A stretch of 64,000 nt of DNA from Polaribacter sp. HaHaR_3_91 (GCF_019278525.1 NZ_CP058986.1:124001-188000), one strand, 5' to 3'. Positions 8,799-18,604 are shown, counted from the first letter of the stretch. The notes: generated by a model from the letters alone, not told the origin. Numbers and translations are program-made.

Positions 8799-10073
8799 AT
8801 GTTACAAGTACAGTTTATTAGAGACAACAAAGAAACGGTTTTAGCGGGTTTAGCTAAACGTAATTTTGCTAATGCAGCAACGATTATTGAACAAGTTTTA
8901 ACTGCTGATGAGAATAGAAGATCTACTCAGGTTGAATTAGATAATACTTTGGCAGAATCTAATAAATTATCTAAAGAAATTGGTAGTTTTTTTAAATCTG
9001 GGGAAGTACAAAAAGCAAATCTTTTAAAGGAAAAAACAGTTCAGTTAAAAGAGAGATCTAAAGAGCTTGGTGAAAATTTTAATGCTTTTGCAGAAGAGTT
9101 GCAAACGTTATTATACCAAATTCCGAATATTCCGCATGCTTCTGTAAAAGCAGGAACATCTGAAGAAGATAATGAGAACATTTTTAGTGAAGGAACCATT
9201 CCGGATTTAGGAGAAAATGCTTTACCTCATTGGGAGTTGGCTAAGAAATATGATATTATAGATTTCGAATTAGGTAATAAAATTACAGGTGCCGGTTTTC
9301 CGGTTTATAAAGGAAAAGGTGCAAGATTACAACGTGCTTTAATCAACTATTTTTTAGATAAAAATACGAAAGCAGGTTATACAGAAGTACAAGTGCCACA
9401 TTTGGTAAATACAGAATCTGCAACTGCAACGGGGCAATTGCCAGATAAAGACGGACAAATGTATCATTCTACAGTAGATGATTTATATTTAATTCCTACT
9501 GCAGAAATTCCTATTACCAATATGTTTCGTGGTAATTTAATGCAAGAAGCTGAATTTCCTATTACAGTAACGGGTTATACGCCTTGTTTTAGACGTGAAG
9601 CTGGAAGTTATGGTGCGCATGTAAGAGGTTTAAACAGATTGCATCAGTTTGATAAAGTAGAGATTGTACGTATTGAGCATCCAGATAATTCTTACCAAGC
9701 CTTAAATGGTATGGTAGAACATATTAAAGATATTTTAAGAGAGTTAAAATTACCTTATAGAATATTACGCTTGTGTGGTGGAGATACCGGTTTTACGGCT
9801 GCCCTAACATTCGATTTTGAAGTATTTTCTACAGCACAAGACCGTTGGTTAGAAATTAGTTCTGCATCTAACTTTGAGGCTTTTCAGGCAAATAGATTAA
9901 AACTACGTTTTAAAAATAAAGAAGGTAAAAGCGAATTGGCACACACCTTAAATGGTAGTTCTTTGGCTTTACCTCGTGTTTTAGCGGGTATTTTAGAAAA
10001 CTATCAAACAGCAGACGGAATTAAAATACCAGATGCTTTAGTACCTTATTGTGGGTTCGATATTATAGATTAA
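8799..10073 (+). CDS. serS: serine--tRNA ligase
   Basis: A 424-aa class II aminoacyl-tRNA synthetase that charges tRNA-Ser. The N-terminal helical arm (about residues 30-105) is the coiled coil that grips the long variable arm of the tRNA. Motif 2 appears as CFRREAGSYG and motif 3 near GSSLALPRVLAGILENYQ; the family signature LEISSASNFEAFQANR is present. Length is standard. The start ATG follows a TAnnTTTG promoter, and translation begins LQVQFIRDN as in other bacterial SerRS. It has no close downstream partner. Confidence 0.97.
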   Translation: MLQVQFIRDNKETVLAGLAKRNFANAATIIEQVLTADENRRSTQVELDNTLAESNKLSKEIGSFFKSGEVQKANLLKEKTVQLKERSKELGENFNAFAEELQTLLYQIPNIPHASVKAGTSEEDNENIFSEGTIPDLGENALPHWELAKKYDIIDFELGNKITGAGFPVYKGKGARLQRALINYFLDKNTKAGYTEVQVPHLVNTESATATGQLPDKDGQMYHSTVDDLYLIPTAEIPITNMFRGNLMQEAEFPITVTGYTPCFRREAGSYGAHVRGLNRLHQFDKVEIVRIEHPDNSYQALNGMVEHIKDILRELKLPYRILRLCGGDTGFTAALTFDFEVFSTAQDRWLEISSASNFEAFQANRLKLRFKNKEGKSELAHTLNGSSLALPRVLAGILENYQTADGIKIPDALVPYCGFDIID

Positions 10074-10183
10074 TAAATTAGTAAGCAGTATTCAGTTGGC
10101 AGTAAGCAGTTAGCTTGTTTGTATAATATTTTTTTATACAATTGAGTACTGTTTACTGCAACTACTAATTCTAAACTAATTTT

Positions 10184-10226
10184 AGTTTTCAGTATTCAGT
10201 CAATATTTGACTGAGTACTGAAAACT
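10184..10226. repeat. near-perfect 20-base inverted repeat with 3-base loop (CAGTATTCAGT type)
   Basis: Arms 10184-10203 and 10207-10226 pair with one mismatch. The arms contain CAGTATTCAGT and the same words recur at 10085-10110 (GCAGTATTCAGTTGGCAGT, AAGCAGT). This simple CAGT-rich repeat lies just after serS and before the small minus-strand gene, and could end either transcript, though there is no long T-run. Confidence 0.6.
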
Positions 10227-10239
10227 GAAAAACGGTAGA

Positions 10240-10383
10240 CTAGTTTGCAACTACAGCAACCATTAATCTTTTGTATTTATTCATTTCTAAAAGTGAGTTT
10301 AAATACGCACTAATTTGTCCGTTTTTCATAAACTCTATAGAATTGTTTTTTGCTGTTTCGTATTGTTTTTTAAATGTATTCAT
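10240..10383 (-). CDS. small protein, 47 aa, unknown function
   Basis: An ATG at 10383 opens a 47-codon frame that ends TAG at 10240. The protein begins MNTFKKQYETAKNNSIEFMK, has a mixed charged helix (1-20), a second helix (about 23-40) and a hydrophobic tail VAVVAN. Its codon use is like the neighbours, and it is the only sensible frame in the gap between serS and the TPR gene. It looks like a genuine small conserved-type protein but I do not know its function. It is convergent with serS and divergent from the TPR gene. Confidence 0.6.
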   Translation of the reverse strand: MNTFKKQYETAKNNSIEFMKNGQISAYLNSLLEMNKYKRLMVAVVAN

Positions 10384-10494
10384 CTTCTTAAAATTTGATT
10401 GGTTATATTCTCTTTAGACAAGTTTCGTGCCAAATTATTACAAAGAACACCTTATAATAGACGTCTTTAATAAAAATTTAACATATTTCTTACT

Positions 10495-10502
10495 TATCTT
10501 TG
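10495..10502 (+). promoter_or_regulatory. -7 element (TATCTTTG) directly before the TPR gene start
   Basis: TATCTTTG ends 6 bases before the ATG at 10509. Since Bacteroidota transcripts usually begin a few bases after this element, the mRNA would be leaderless or nearly so. The element overlaps an upstream in-frame TTG at 10500, which argues against that TTG being the start. Confidence 0.6.
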
Positions 10503-10508
10503 AAATTG

Positions 10509-12302
10509 ATGAAACAACTGTTTTTACTTATTTTTATTACTATAACTAGCGTTAGCTTTTCTCAAAGTGATTATTATTTGGCGGAAGATTACTATAGAGA
10601 AGGCCAATATGAAAAAGCGACTCAAATCTTTAAAAACTTATATGCTAAGAACCTTTTTAATACCACTTATTTAAGTAGATTGATTTCTTGTTATCAAGAA
10701 ACCAATAAATTTAATGAAGTAGAAAAACTATTAAAAACCGCACTTGACAAAGACCCTAAACAAGCTTTTTTTTATGTGCATTTAGGATATAACTACCAAA
10801 GACAAGAATTACAAGAGTTGGCAGAAAAAAATTACGCTATTGCTTTAAACTCTATTGATACTAATAGTTTTTATGGCGGGTTTATTGGTAGGCTTTTTAA
10901 AGATTACAATCTTTTAAATCATGCAATTTTAGCGTATGAAAAAACAATGGCTAAAAATAAAAAAGCAGATTATAACTTTAGAATTGCTCAAATTTATGGA
11001 GAAAAAGGTGACTTAAAGAAAATGTTTGAAGCTTACTTTAATCTAGTTGATAAAAACATTGAAAATTACGATTTAGTAAAAAGATATACGAGTAGTTATA
11101 TTACAGATGACGCAGAAAACGAAGCTAATATTTTATTTAGAAAAACACTTTTAAAAAAATCTGCAAGCAATCCAAAAGATGTTTGGAATCTATTATTAAG
11201 TTGGCTTTTTACACAACAGAAAGATTATAATAAAGCCCTTACGCAAGAAAAAGCTTTGTACAAAAGAAACCCTGCTGATTTAAATTCTATTTTTGATTTA
11301 GGAAAAATAGCTTTTGAAAACAAAGATTATATTACAGCTAAAGAATGTTTTTATTTTATTACCCAACAAAAAACTTTACAAATAGAAAAAATTGATGCGT
11401 CTTTTTACCTCGCTAAAATAGCTGTTGCAACAGATAATCCTGAAGTAGAAAAAATGTTTCTATCTCTTTTTACTCAGTATGGTAAAAATTCATATACCAT
11501 AAAATTACAAGTGGAATATGCTGATTTTTTAACTTTTAAAAAAGACCAACCAAACGAGGCTAAAACTGTTTTAGAAGAAGCCTTAAACTATTCTCGTTCT
11601 CGATTCGACAAAGCAAGAATAAAATTAAAATTAGGGGATATTTTGGTCTTTACAGGAAATTACAACAAAGCATTAATCTATTTTTCTCAAATTCAAACAC
11701 AACTTAAAAACCACGAATTAGCACAACAAGCCCGTTTTAAAGTAGCGCAAACAAGTTATTATAAAGCAGATTTTACATGGGCAAAAGCACAGTTAAAAGT
11801 ATTAAAAGGCTCTACAACACAATTAATTGCGAATGATGCTCTAGAGTTGTTTTTAAAAATTACAGATAATGAACCGGTAGACTCTATTCCGTCTGGATTA
11901 AAACAATTGGCAAAAGCAGAACTGCTCTCTTATCAAAATAAAAATGAGGAAGCATTAACGGAATTACACAGTTTATTTACCCCTAAAATCGTTTTTGAAA
12001 ACGGATTAAATCTTGGAGAAGTTATATACGATGATGTTTTATTTTTTGAAGCAAAGTTGTTCATCAAACAAAAAAAATATGACGACGCTATTGTAAGTTT
12101 TTCAAAAATTATTGCAGCCGATAATCAAGGTATTTATGCAGATGATGTGTATTATGAAATGGCAGAATTGTATAATAATCAATTAAACAATCCAGAAAAA
12201 GCTTCAGAATACTATCAAAAGATTATTTTTGACTATTCTTCTAGTATTTATCTAGTAGATGCTAGAAAAAAATATCGAAAATTAAGAGGAGATAAAATAT
12301 AA
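10509..12302 (+). CDS. secreted tetratricopeptide-repeat protein
   Basis: A 597-aa protein with a signal peptide (cut after SVSFSQ, near residue 19) followed by many TPR-like helical pairs (DYYREGQYEKATQIFKNLY, then repeats to about residue 590 with NNPEKASEYYQKIIFDY). Such arrays bind other proteins; it probably works in the periplasm or at the outer membrane. It opens a co-directional run with the DUF4286 gene 53 bases on, then a small membrane protein, rsmA and mgtE. The ATG at 10509 is preferred to the TTG at 10500 because the promoter element overlaps the TTG. The specific role is unknown. Confidence 0.88.
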   Translation: MKQLFLLIFITITSVSFSQSDYYLAEDYYREGQYEKATQIFKNLYAKNLFNTTYLSRLISCYQETNKFNEVEKLLKTALDKDPKQAFFYVHLGYNYQRQELQELAEKNYAIALNSIDTNSFYGGFIGRLFKDYNLLNHAILAYEKTMAKNKKADYNFRIAQIYGEKGDLKKMFEAYFNLVDKNIENYDLVKRYTSSYITDDAENEANILFRKTLLKKSASNPKDVWNLLLSWLFTQQKDYNKALTQEKALYKRNPADLNSIFDLGKIAFENKDYITAKECFYFITQQKTLQIEKIDASFYLAKIAVATDNPEVEKMFLSLFTQYGKNSYTIKLQVEYADFLTFKKDQPNEAKTVLEEALNYSRSRFDKARIKLKLGDILVFTGNYNKALIYFSQIQTQLKNHELAQQARFKVAQTSYYKADFTWAKAQLKVLKGSTTQLIANDALELFLKITDNEPVDSIPSGLKQLAKAELLSYQNKNEEALTELHSLFTPKIVFENGLNLGEVIYDDVLFFEAKLFIKQKKYDDAIVSFSKIIAADNQGIYADDVYYEMAELYNNQLNNPEKASEYYQKIIFDYSSSIYLVDARKKYRKLRGDKI

Positions 12303-12355
12303 CACTCTAATTTTTTCAATAAAACATTTATACAAAATTACAATTACTAAGCATA

Positions 12356-12685
12356 ATGTACATATACAACGTAACTATAAATATAGATGAAACCGTTCAT
12401 AAAGAATGGCTTACATTTATGGAAACTCATATTTTAAAAGTCTTAAATACGGGTAGATTTACTGCAGCAAAACTAACTGAAGTTTTGGTAGAAGAAGAAA
12501 TGGGTGGTAGAACTTATTCTATACAATATACAGCAAATACTAGAGAAGATTTAGACGATTATTATAAACACGAGGCAGAAACATTGCAACAGAAAAGTCT
12601 TCAAAAATTTGGAGATAAAATGTTAGCTTTTAGAACAGAATTAAAATTGATAAAAGAATTTTATCCTACAAATGTGATCAACTAA
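12356..12685 (+). CDS. DUF4286 family protein
   Basis: A 109-aa cytoplasmic protein beginning MYIYNVTINIDETVHKEW, with a ferredoxin-like alternation of strands and helices (HILKVLNTGRFTAAKLTEV, then TYSIQYTANTREDLDDYY). This fits DUF4286, a small conserved family of Bacteroidota without a known function. It lies between the TPR gene and the 64-aa membrane protein in the rsmA-mgtE run; linkage to rsmA is common in Flavobacteriia in my recollection. The start is the only ATG before the conserved N-terminus. Confidence 0.85.
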   Translation: MYIYNVTINIDETVHKEWLTFMETHILKVLNTGRFTAAKLTEVLVEEEMGGRTYSIQYTANTREDLDDYYKHEAETLQQKSLQKFGDKMLAFRTELKLIKEFYPTNVIN

Positions 12686-12694
12686 TAATTAAAC

Positions 12695-12889
12695 ATGAAA
12701 AACTTTCTCTACATACACAGAAAGAAAGTTCCTTTAATTGGTATTTCGCTAATTTTAATAGGAGCTCTACTTGCCTACTTACAATGGGGCAAAGAACCTG
12801 GAGAAACAATTTCTGGAGTGTTTTGTGGACTAGGTTTTGGTTTAACAATAATAGGTCTTGGAGGCATTAAAAAACCCGATAAATTATGA
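12695..12889 (+). CDS. small membrane protein, 64 aa
   Basis: This 64-aa protein has two predicted membrane segments (about 13-31 and 42-57) joined by a short charged loop (WGKEPGET), with positively charged ends. It starts nine bases after the DUF4286 gene and its stop overlaps the rsmA start in an ATGA, which implies translational coupling. I do not recognise a named family. Confidence 0.8.
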   Translation: MKNFLYIHRKKVPLIGISLILIGALLAYLQWGKEPGETISGVFCGLGFGLTIIGLGGIKKPDKL

Positions 12890-13698
12890 GTGTAAAAGCA
12901 AAAAAACATTTAGGTCAGCATTTTTTAACAGATGAAACCATTGCACAAGATATTGCCAACGCATTAACAGGTAATGGGTATGATGATGTCTTAGAAATTG
13001 GTCCTGGAATGGGGGTTTTAACCAAATATTTATTACCAAAAAAAGCAAAGGTAACTGTCATGGAATTAGACAGAGAATCTGTTGCTTATTTGCATGAAAC
13101 ATTTCCTTTAGAACACATTAAATTAGACACTTCTAAAGAACATTTCGAAATAATTGAAGGCGATTTTTTAAAGAATCAAATCCAAGATATTTTCAATAAA
13201 AAGCAAGTAGCAATTATTGGTAATTTCCCTTATAATATTTCTACCCAAATTGTTTTTAAAGCCATTGAAAATAGAGAGTTTGTACCAGAATTTGCAGGTA
13301 TGTTTCAAAAAGAAGTGGCTAAAAGAATTGCAGAAAAAGAAGGTAGCAAAGTGTACGGAATTTTATCGGTGTTAACCCAAGCCTTTTTTGATGTAGAATA
13401 CCTATTTACAGTTCCGCCAACGGTATTTAATCCACCTCCAAAGGTAGATTCTGGTGTTATACGATTAATTCGTAAAAAAGATTATTCGTTACCTGTAGAC
13501 GAAAAATTATTTTTTAGAGTTGTAAAAACAGCCTTTAATCAACGAAGAAAAATGCTTCGTTCTAGTTTAAAGTCTTTCAATATTTCGGATACCTTAAAAG
13601 AAGACCCTATCTTTGCGAAACGCCCAGAACAATTATCTGTTTCTGAGTTTATTTTACTTACGCAAAAATTGGCAGAAAATGACGTTCGAAATCACTGA
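12886..13698 (+). CDS. rsmA: 16S rRNA (adenine1518-N6/adenine1519-N6)-dimethyltransferase RsmA
   Basis: A 270-aa SAM-dependent methyltransferase that dimethylates two adjacent adenines in the 3' terminal helix of 16S rRNA (KsgA). The N-terminus [12 protein letters not shown], the SAM-binding VLEIGPGMG (36-43) and the catalytic GNFPYNIS motif are all present, as is the C-terminal helical domain with [12 protein letters not shown]. It is coupled to the gene upstream by a 4-base overlap, and its 3' end overlaps mgtE by 20 bases. Length is typical. Confidence 0.97.
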   Translation: MSVKAKKHLGQHFLTDETIAQDIANALTGNGYDDVLEIGPGMGVLTKYLLPKKAKVTVMELDRESVAYLHETFPLEHIKLDTSKEHFEIIEGDFLKNQIQDIFNKKQVAIIGNFPYNISTQIVFKAIENREFVPEFAGMFQKEVAKRIAEKEGSKVYGILSVLTQAFFDVEYLFTVPPTVFNPPPKVDSGVIRLIRKKDYSLPVDEKLFFRVVKTAFNQRRKMLRSSLKSFNISDTLKEDPIFAKRPEQLSVSEFILLTQKLAENDVRNH

Positions 13699-15031
13699 TG
13701 AATCTTTAGAAAACCTATCAGAACTTATCATTTCTAACAATGATAAAGAAATAACAGCATTATTTTCTGAAGTCCATTTTGCCGATATCGCAGAAGTTTT
13801 AGACGAAGTTAATTTTGATGAAGCTATCTATATTATCAAACTTTTAGATAGCGAAAAAACATCAGAAATACTTACCGAATTAGACGAAGATACTCGTGAG
13901 AAAATTTTAAAAAACTTATCTGCAAAAGAAATTGCCGATGAAGTTAGAGAAATGGACACCGATGATGCTGCCGATATTATTGGAGAACTGTCTGAAGAAA
14001 GACAAAAAAGGGTAATGTCTGCTTTAGAAGACGATGACCATGCAGCAGATATTAAAGAATTACTGTCTTATAATGATAATTCTGCAGGTGCTTTAATGGC
14101 AAAAGAATTGGTAAAGGTCTATGAAACCTGGACCGTTGCCGGCTGCATGCGCAGAATAAGAGGACAAGCTAAAGATGTTACCAGAGTACACTCTATTTAT
14201 GTAGTAGATAAAGAAGATAAATTGGTAGGTAGAATGTCTTTAAAAGACTTAATCATTGCCAAATCAGACCATAAAATAGCAGACATTTGTAAAGCAAAAG
14301 TAGATGCTGTAAACGTACATCAAAACGACGAAGAAGTTGCTAAAATAATGGCTAAGTACGATTTAGAGGCCATACCTGTTGTAGATGACAACAATGTTTT
14401 AGTGGGTAGAATTACCATTGATGATATTTTAGATGTTATTAGAGAAGAAGCCGACAAAGATTACCAAATGGCAGCTGGTTTCTCCCAAGATGTAGAAGCA
14501 GATGATACCATTTGGGAACTTACAAAAGCCCGTTTACCGTGGTTAATTTTAGCCCTTTTTGGTGGCTTTATTTCTGTTTCTGTCTTAGGTAGTTTTGATA
14601 ATGCAATAAACACTTTTCCAGAACTGTTTTTTTTTACACCTTTAATTGCTGCAATGGCAGGTAATGTAGGCGTACAATCTTCTGCAATTATTGTGCAAGG
14701 TTTGGCAAACGACAGCTTAAAAGGATCTCTGTTTAAAAGGTTGTTAAAAGAAATATTACAAGGTTTGTTAAACGGTTTTGTATTGGCTGCCTTATTAATG
14801 TCTGCCGGAATGTTGTTTTTAGGATTTCCACTAGACTTAGGAATTACCGTAGCAGCTTCCTTAATTTCCGTAATTATTATTGCTTCAATTATTGGAACAT
14901 TTATTCCTATTATTTTAGCAAAAAAAGGTATCGATCCAGCATTGGCCACAGGACCCTTTATAACAACAAGTAACGATATTTTAGGAATTTTAATCTACTT
15001 TTCTATCGCTAAATTAGTCTTAGGATTTTAA
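13679..15031 (+). CDS. mgtE: magnesium transporter MgtE
   Basis: A 450-aa Mg2+ channel/transporter. It has the cytoplasmic superhelical N domain (about 1-130), a CBS pair (about 135-255, with [18 protein letters not shown] segments), and five membrane helices from about 285 to the C-terminus. The family pore motif appears as [11 protein letters not shown] and the last helices carry DPALATGPF and [10 protein letters not shown] place the start at the ATG at 13679 ([13 protein letters not shown]), which overlaps rsmA by 20 bases; a longer reading would lie wholly within rsmA. MgtE closes to Mg2+ by ion binding between the N, CBS and membrane domains. Confidence 0.94.
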   Translation: MTFEITDESLENLSELIISNNDKEITALFSEVHFADIAEVLDEVNFDEAIYIIKLLDSEKTSEILTELDEDTREKILKNLSAKEIADEVREMDTDDAADIIGELSEERQKRVMSALEDDDHAADIKELLSYNDNSAGALMAKELVKVYETWTVAGCMRRIRGQAKDVTRVHSIYVVDKEDKLVGRMSLKDLIIAKSDHKIADICKAKVDAVNVHQNDEEVAKIMAKYDLEAIPVVDDNNVLVGRITIDDILDVIREEADKDYQMAAGFSQDVEADDTIWELTKARLPWLILALFGGFISVSVLGSFDNAINTFPELFFFTPLIAAMAGNVGVQSSAIIVQGLANDSLKGSLFKRLLKEILQGLLNGFVLAALLMSAGMLFLGFPLDLGITVAASLISVIIIASIIGTFIPIILAKKGIDPALATGPFITTSNDILGILIYFSIAKLVLGF

Positions 15032-15040
15032 TTTTTTTAG

Positions 15041-15111
15041 AAGCTATTTCCAGCTTTCCGCTATATCTTTTTGCTGAAAAAGCAAAAAGGATGCCGCTTC
15101 AATCTGGGCTA
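15041..15111. repeat. structured intergenic element (ATCTTTTTGCT hairpin)
   Basis: The segment reads AGCTATTTCCAGCTTTCCG, then an 11-base hairpin (15063-15074 paired with 15080-15091) with a GAAA-type loop, then GCCGCTTCAATCTGGGCTAG. It starts ten bases after the mgtE stop and resembles an intergenic repeat common in Flavobacteriaceae, from memory. It may act as a terminator or be a mobile or RNA element. Only one copy is in the window. Confidence 0.45.
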
Positions 15112-15216
15112 GACTTGTTTGCCAGCAACTTTTATATACTGAATACTCCTTTTAATATCATTTGAAATTTGAAACAGTAAAAGCTAAGAAAACCTAAAAA
15201 TTAAACACCAAATTTA

Positions 15217-15304
15217 TCATTTCGACGCAAGGAGAAGTCTCATAAAAGTGCTGCACTAACCCGATCAACCTTATGTGATTTCTCTCTCCGTTCGAAAGGA
15301 CAAA
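15217..15304. repeat. complete copy of the TCATTTCGA...TTCGAAAGGACAAA inverted repeat family
   Basis: Left arm TCATTTCGACGCAAGGAGAA then TCTCATAA; right arm TTATGTGATTTCTCTCTCC then GTTCGAAAGGACAAA. The arms face each other around a 30-base centre. It is the same design as 43465-43540. With the element at 15041, it fills most of the gap 15032-15376. Confidence 0.65.
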
Positions 15305-15376
15305 CTGTGTGAGAAAAAATATAAACGGCTACAAATATGTGACATCAGAAAGTACAAACTGTATGAGCAAAAAGAA

Positions 15377-15907
15377 CTATTTTCTTAACTTCACAAACAA
15401 GTCCCAAATAACAACTCCTGTAGTTACAGAAATATTTAAAGAATGTTTGGTACCCAATTGCGGAATTTCGATACACAAATCAGACGCATTTACCACTTCT
15501 TGTTGCACGCCTTTTACCTCGTTCCCCATAACAATAGCATACTTCTCTCCTATCGTCGGATAAAAAGTGTCGAGCATTGTAGAATTTTCTGCTTGTTCAA
15601 TAGAAAGAACTTTTACATTTTCTGCCTTTAATTTTTCAACTAAAGTCAAAGTATCTTCTACGTATTCCCAAGCCACCGATTCGGTTGCTCCTAAGGCTGT
15701 TTTATGAATATCTTTATTTGGCGGAGTAGCACAAATACCACATAAATAGATCTTTTCAATCAAAAAAGCATCACTTGTTCTAAAAACAGAACCAATATTA
15801 TTTAAACTTCTAATATTGTCTAAAACTACTATAATTGGCGTCTTTTCAACAGTCTTAAATTCATCAACTGTAATTCTTCCTAACTCGTTATTCTTTAATT
15901 TTCTCAT
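15377..15907 (-). CDS. SPOUT (TrmH-type) RNA methyltransferase
   Basis: A 176-aa protein of the knotted SPOUT methyltransferase class. The three TrmH-family motifs are present: motif 1 NIRSLNNIGSVFRTSDAF, motif 2 AIVMGNEVKGV, and motif 3 IPQLGTKHSLNISVTTGVVI (SAM-binding knot). There is no N-terminal RNA-binding domain, so it is closer to the compact TrmH/TrmL class that modifies tRNA, although the exact target (tRNA or rRNA 2'-O-ribose) cannot be told. It is divergent from mutS with 87 bases between. Confidence 0.9.
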   Translation of the reverse strand: MRKLKNNELGRITVDEFKTVEKTPIIVVLDNIRSLNNIGSVFRTSDAFLIEKIYLCGICATPPNKDIHKTALGATESVAWEYVEDTLTLVEKLKAENVKVLSIEQAENSTMLDTFYPTIGEKYAIVMGNEVKGVQQEVVNASDLCIEIPQLGTKHSLNISVTTGVVIWDLFVKLRK

Positions 15908-15960
15908 ATCTTGTGAATAAGTTCACTACAAACTGCTACTGATTACTGCGTACTAATTTT

Positions 15961-15968
15961 TATCTTCG
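15961..15968 (+). promoter_or_regulatory. probable -7 element (TATCTTCG) for mutS
   Basis: One mismatch to TAnnTTTG, 26 bases before the TTG start of mutS. Confidence 0.4.
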
Positions 15969-15994
15969 CAAAACTAACTGAAAATTTCCAAAAC

Positions 15995-18604
15995 TTGGCA
16001 AAAACAAAAGCTAAAAAGGTAACTCCTTTAATGAAACAATACAACGCAATCAAGAATAAATATCCTGATGCAATGTTACTTTTTAGAGTAGGAGATTTTT
16101 ACGAAACCTTTGGTGAAGACGCTAAAAAAGCTGCCGATGTTTTAGGAATTACCTTAACAAAACGTGGTGCCGGAAGTGAAACAGAAACTGCTTTGGCAGG
16201 TTTTCCACATCATTCTTTAAACACCTATTTACCAAAGTTGGTAAAGTTTGGAATGCGTGTTGCTATTTGCGACCAGTTAGAAGACCCTAAAATGACCAAA
16301 ACCATAGTAAAACGTGGGGTTACAGAATTGGTTACACCCGGAGTTTCTTTAAACGACGAAGTTTTACAAACCAAAACCAATAACTTTTTAGCGGCAGTTC
16401 ATTTTGATAAAAAACAACTCGGAATTTCTTTCCTTGATGTTTCTACTGGTGAATATTTGGTGGCACAAGGAAATGCAGAATATATTGATAAATTGTTGCA
16501 AAACTTTAGTCCGAGTGAAGTCTTGGTTCAGAAACAACACAAACAACAATTTTTAGAATTATTTGAAAACCGATATTACACGTTTTATTTAGACGATTGG
16601 GTTTTTCAAAAAGAATATGCGAATGAAACGTTGCAAAATCATTTTGAAGTAAAAAGCTTAAAAGGTTTTGGAATTCAGGATGTTAAAAACGGAATTATTG
16701 CTGCCGGCGCAGTGATGTATTACTTGTCGGAAACGCAACACAATCAGTTAAAACACATTCAGCATATCAGCAGAATTGCTGAAGATAATTATGTTTGGAT
16801 GGACCGTTTTACGGTTCGGAATTTAGAATTATACAACCCTAATTCTATCAACGCAGTTACACTTTTAAATGTAATTGATAAAACAATTTCGCCCATGGGC
16901 GGACGTTTATTAAAGCGTTGGTTGGCATTGCCTTTAAAAAATATCGACGCCATTAAAAACCGTCATGAATTGGTAAAGTTCTTTATAGATTCTGATGAGT
17001 TTTCTCAGACAGTAACTTATCAATTAAAACAAATATCCGATTTAGAACGATTAATTTCTAAAGTAGCAACCGGTAAAGCTTCACCTAGAGAAATTGTACT
17101 TTTAAAAGATTCTTTAAAGGCCATTTTGCCGATAAAAGCATCCGCAGAAAAAAGTAAAAATAACACAGTAAAAGCACTCGGAAATCAATTACATACATGT
17201 GCCGATTTAATTGAAAAAATTAATAAAACCTTGTTTGATGAAGCTCCGGTAAACATCAATAAAGGAAATGCAATTGCTACTGGCGTTCATCAAGAATTAG
17301 ACGACTTACGTGCCATTTCTAACTCTGGTAAAGAGTATTTAGATAACATGCTAAAGCGTGAAACAGAGCGCACAGGAATTACAAGTTTAAAGATTTCTTT
17401 TAACAACGTATTTGGGTATTATATTGAGGTTAGAAATTCTCATAAAGACAAAGTTCCACAAGAATGGATACGTAAACAAACCTTGGTAAATGCAGAGCGA
17501 TATATTACCGAGGAATTAAAAGAATACGAAACCAAAATTTTAGGTGCTGAAGAAAAAATAGCCAAAATAGAACAAGAAATATTTTCTAAATTACTACAGT
17601 ACATCATTCAATATGTACAGATAGTCCAAGAAAATGCACAGGTTATCGCAAAAATAGATTGTTTACTTTCTTTTTCTGTTTTAGCAATTGACAATAATTA
17701 TGTGCGTCCGATTATGGATGAAAGTACTGATTTGGAAATAAAAAATGGTCGTCATCCTGTTATTGAAAAACAATTACCCATAGATCAAGCGTATATTGCA
17801 AATGATGTGGTGTTGAACAGAACTCAACAACAAATAATTATGATTACCGGACCTAATATGTCTGGTAAATCTGCTATTTTAAGACAAACTGCATTAATCG
17901 TTTTATTAGCACAAATGGGAAGTTATGTTCCGGCTCAGAATGCAAAAATTGGTATTGTTGATAAAATTTTTACCAGAGTTGGTGCCAGTGATAATATTTC
18001 TATGGGCGAATCTACCTTTATGGTAGAAATGAATGAAACAGCTTCGATCTTAAATAACGTTTCTGAGCGCAGTTTAATTTTGTTAGATGAAATTGGTAGA
18101 GGAACCTCTACTTATGACGGAATTTCGATTGCATGGGCCATATCTGAGTTCTTACACGAGCACCCAACCAAAGCAAAAACATTGTTTGCTACGCATTATC
18201 ATGAGTTGAATGAAATGACCACTACTTTTGAGCGCATTAAAAACTTTAATGTGTCTGTAAAAGAATTAGAAAACACCATAATATTCTTACGTAAATTGGT
18301 TTCTGGTGGTTCTGATCATAGTTTTGGTATTCATGTAGCCAAACTTGCTGGAATGCCAAATATGGTAATTCATAGAGCGAATAAAATTTTAGAAAAACTA
18401 GAAAAGAACAACAAAAACGCCGAAGTTAAAGACGTTTTAAAACAAGATCAGAATGAAGAAATGCAACTCAGCTTTTTTCAGTTAGATGACCCGTTATTAG
18501 AAAATATTAAAGAAGAAATTTTAGCCACAAATATTGATACTTTAACACCAATTGAAGCATTAATGAAGTTGAATGAAATTAAACGAATGTTGATTAAAAA
18601 GTAA
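15995..18604 (+). CDS. mutS: DNA mismatch repair protein MutS
   Basis: An 869-aa mismatch-recognition ATPase. The N-terminal mismatch-binding motif FYE is at 35-37 in RVGDFYETFGEDA; the clamp and lever domains follow; the C-terminal ABC ATPase has Walker A TGPNMSGKS near 617 and Walker B LILLDEIGRGTST near 695, with STFMVEMNE between. The start is a TTG at 15995 (MAKTKAKKVTPLMKQY), which matches the usual N-terminus; the next ATG would remove part of it. MutS works with MutL, whose gene is not in this window. A strong hairpin follows. Confidence 0.97.
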   Translation: MAKTKAKKVTPLMKQYNAIKNKYPDAMLLFRVGDFYETFGEDAKKAADVLGITLTKRGAGSETETALAGFPHHSLNTYLPKLVKFGMRVAICDQLEDPKMTKTIVKRGVTELVTPGVSLNDEVLQTKTNNFLAAVHFDKKQLGISFLDVSTGEYLVAQGNAEYIDKLLQNFSPSEVLVQKQHKQQFLELFENRYYTFYLDDWVFQKEYANETLQNHFEVKSLKGFGIQDVKNGIIAAGAVMYYLSETQHNQLKHIQHISRIAEDNYVWMDRFTVRNLELYNPNSINAVTLLNVIDKTISPMGGRLLKRWLALPLKNIDAIKNRHELVKFFIDSDEFSQTVTYQLKQISDLERLISKVATGKASPREIVLLKDSLKAILPIKASAEKSKNNTVKALGNQLHTCADLIEKINKTLFDEAPVNINKGNAIATGVHQELDDLRAISNSGKEYLDNMLKRETERTGITSLKISFNNVFGYYIEVRNSHKDKVPQEWIRKQTLVNAERYITEELKEYETKILGAEEKIAKIEQEIFSKLLQYIIQYVQIVQENAQVIAKIDCLLSFSVLAIDNNYVRPIMDESTDLEIKNGRHPVIEKQLPIDQAYIANDVVLNRTQQQIIMITGPNMSGKSAILRQTALIVLLAQMGSYVPAQNAKIGIVDKIFTRVGASDNISMGESTFMVEMNETASILNNVSERSLILLDEIGRGTSTYDGISIAWAISEFLHEHPTKAKTLFATHYHELNEMTTTFERIKNFNVSVKELENTIIFLRKLVSGGSDHSFGIHVAKLAGMPNMVIHRANKILEKLEKNNKNAEVKDVLKQDQNEEMQLSFFQLDDPLLENIKEEILATNIDTLTPIEALMKLNEIKRMLIKK

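Noticed and set aside
10500..10508. TTG at 10500 as the TPR gene start
   Set aside because: It lies within the TATCTTTG promoter element, so it would be upstream of the probable transcription start.
13613..13678. Longer reading of mgtE starting inside rsmA
   Set aside because: The family begins at MTFEITDES (ATG 13679); the extra 22 residues are the rsmA end read in another frame.
15309..15631. Two short plus-strand frames opposite the SPOUT methyltransferase gene
   Set aside because: They lie antisense to a well-supported gene and have no coding features of their own.
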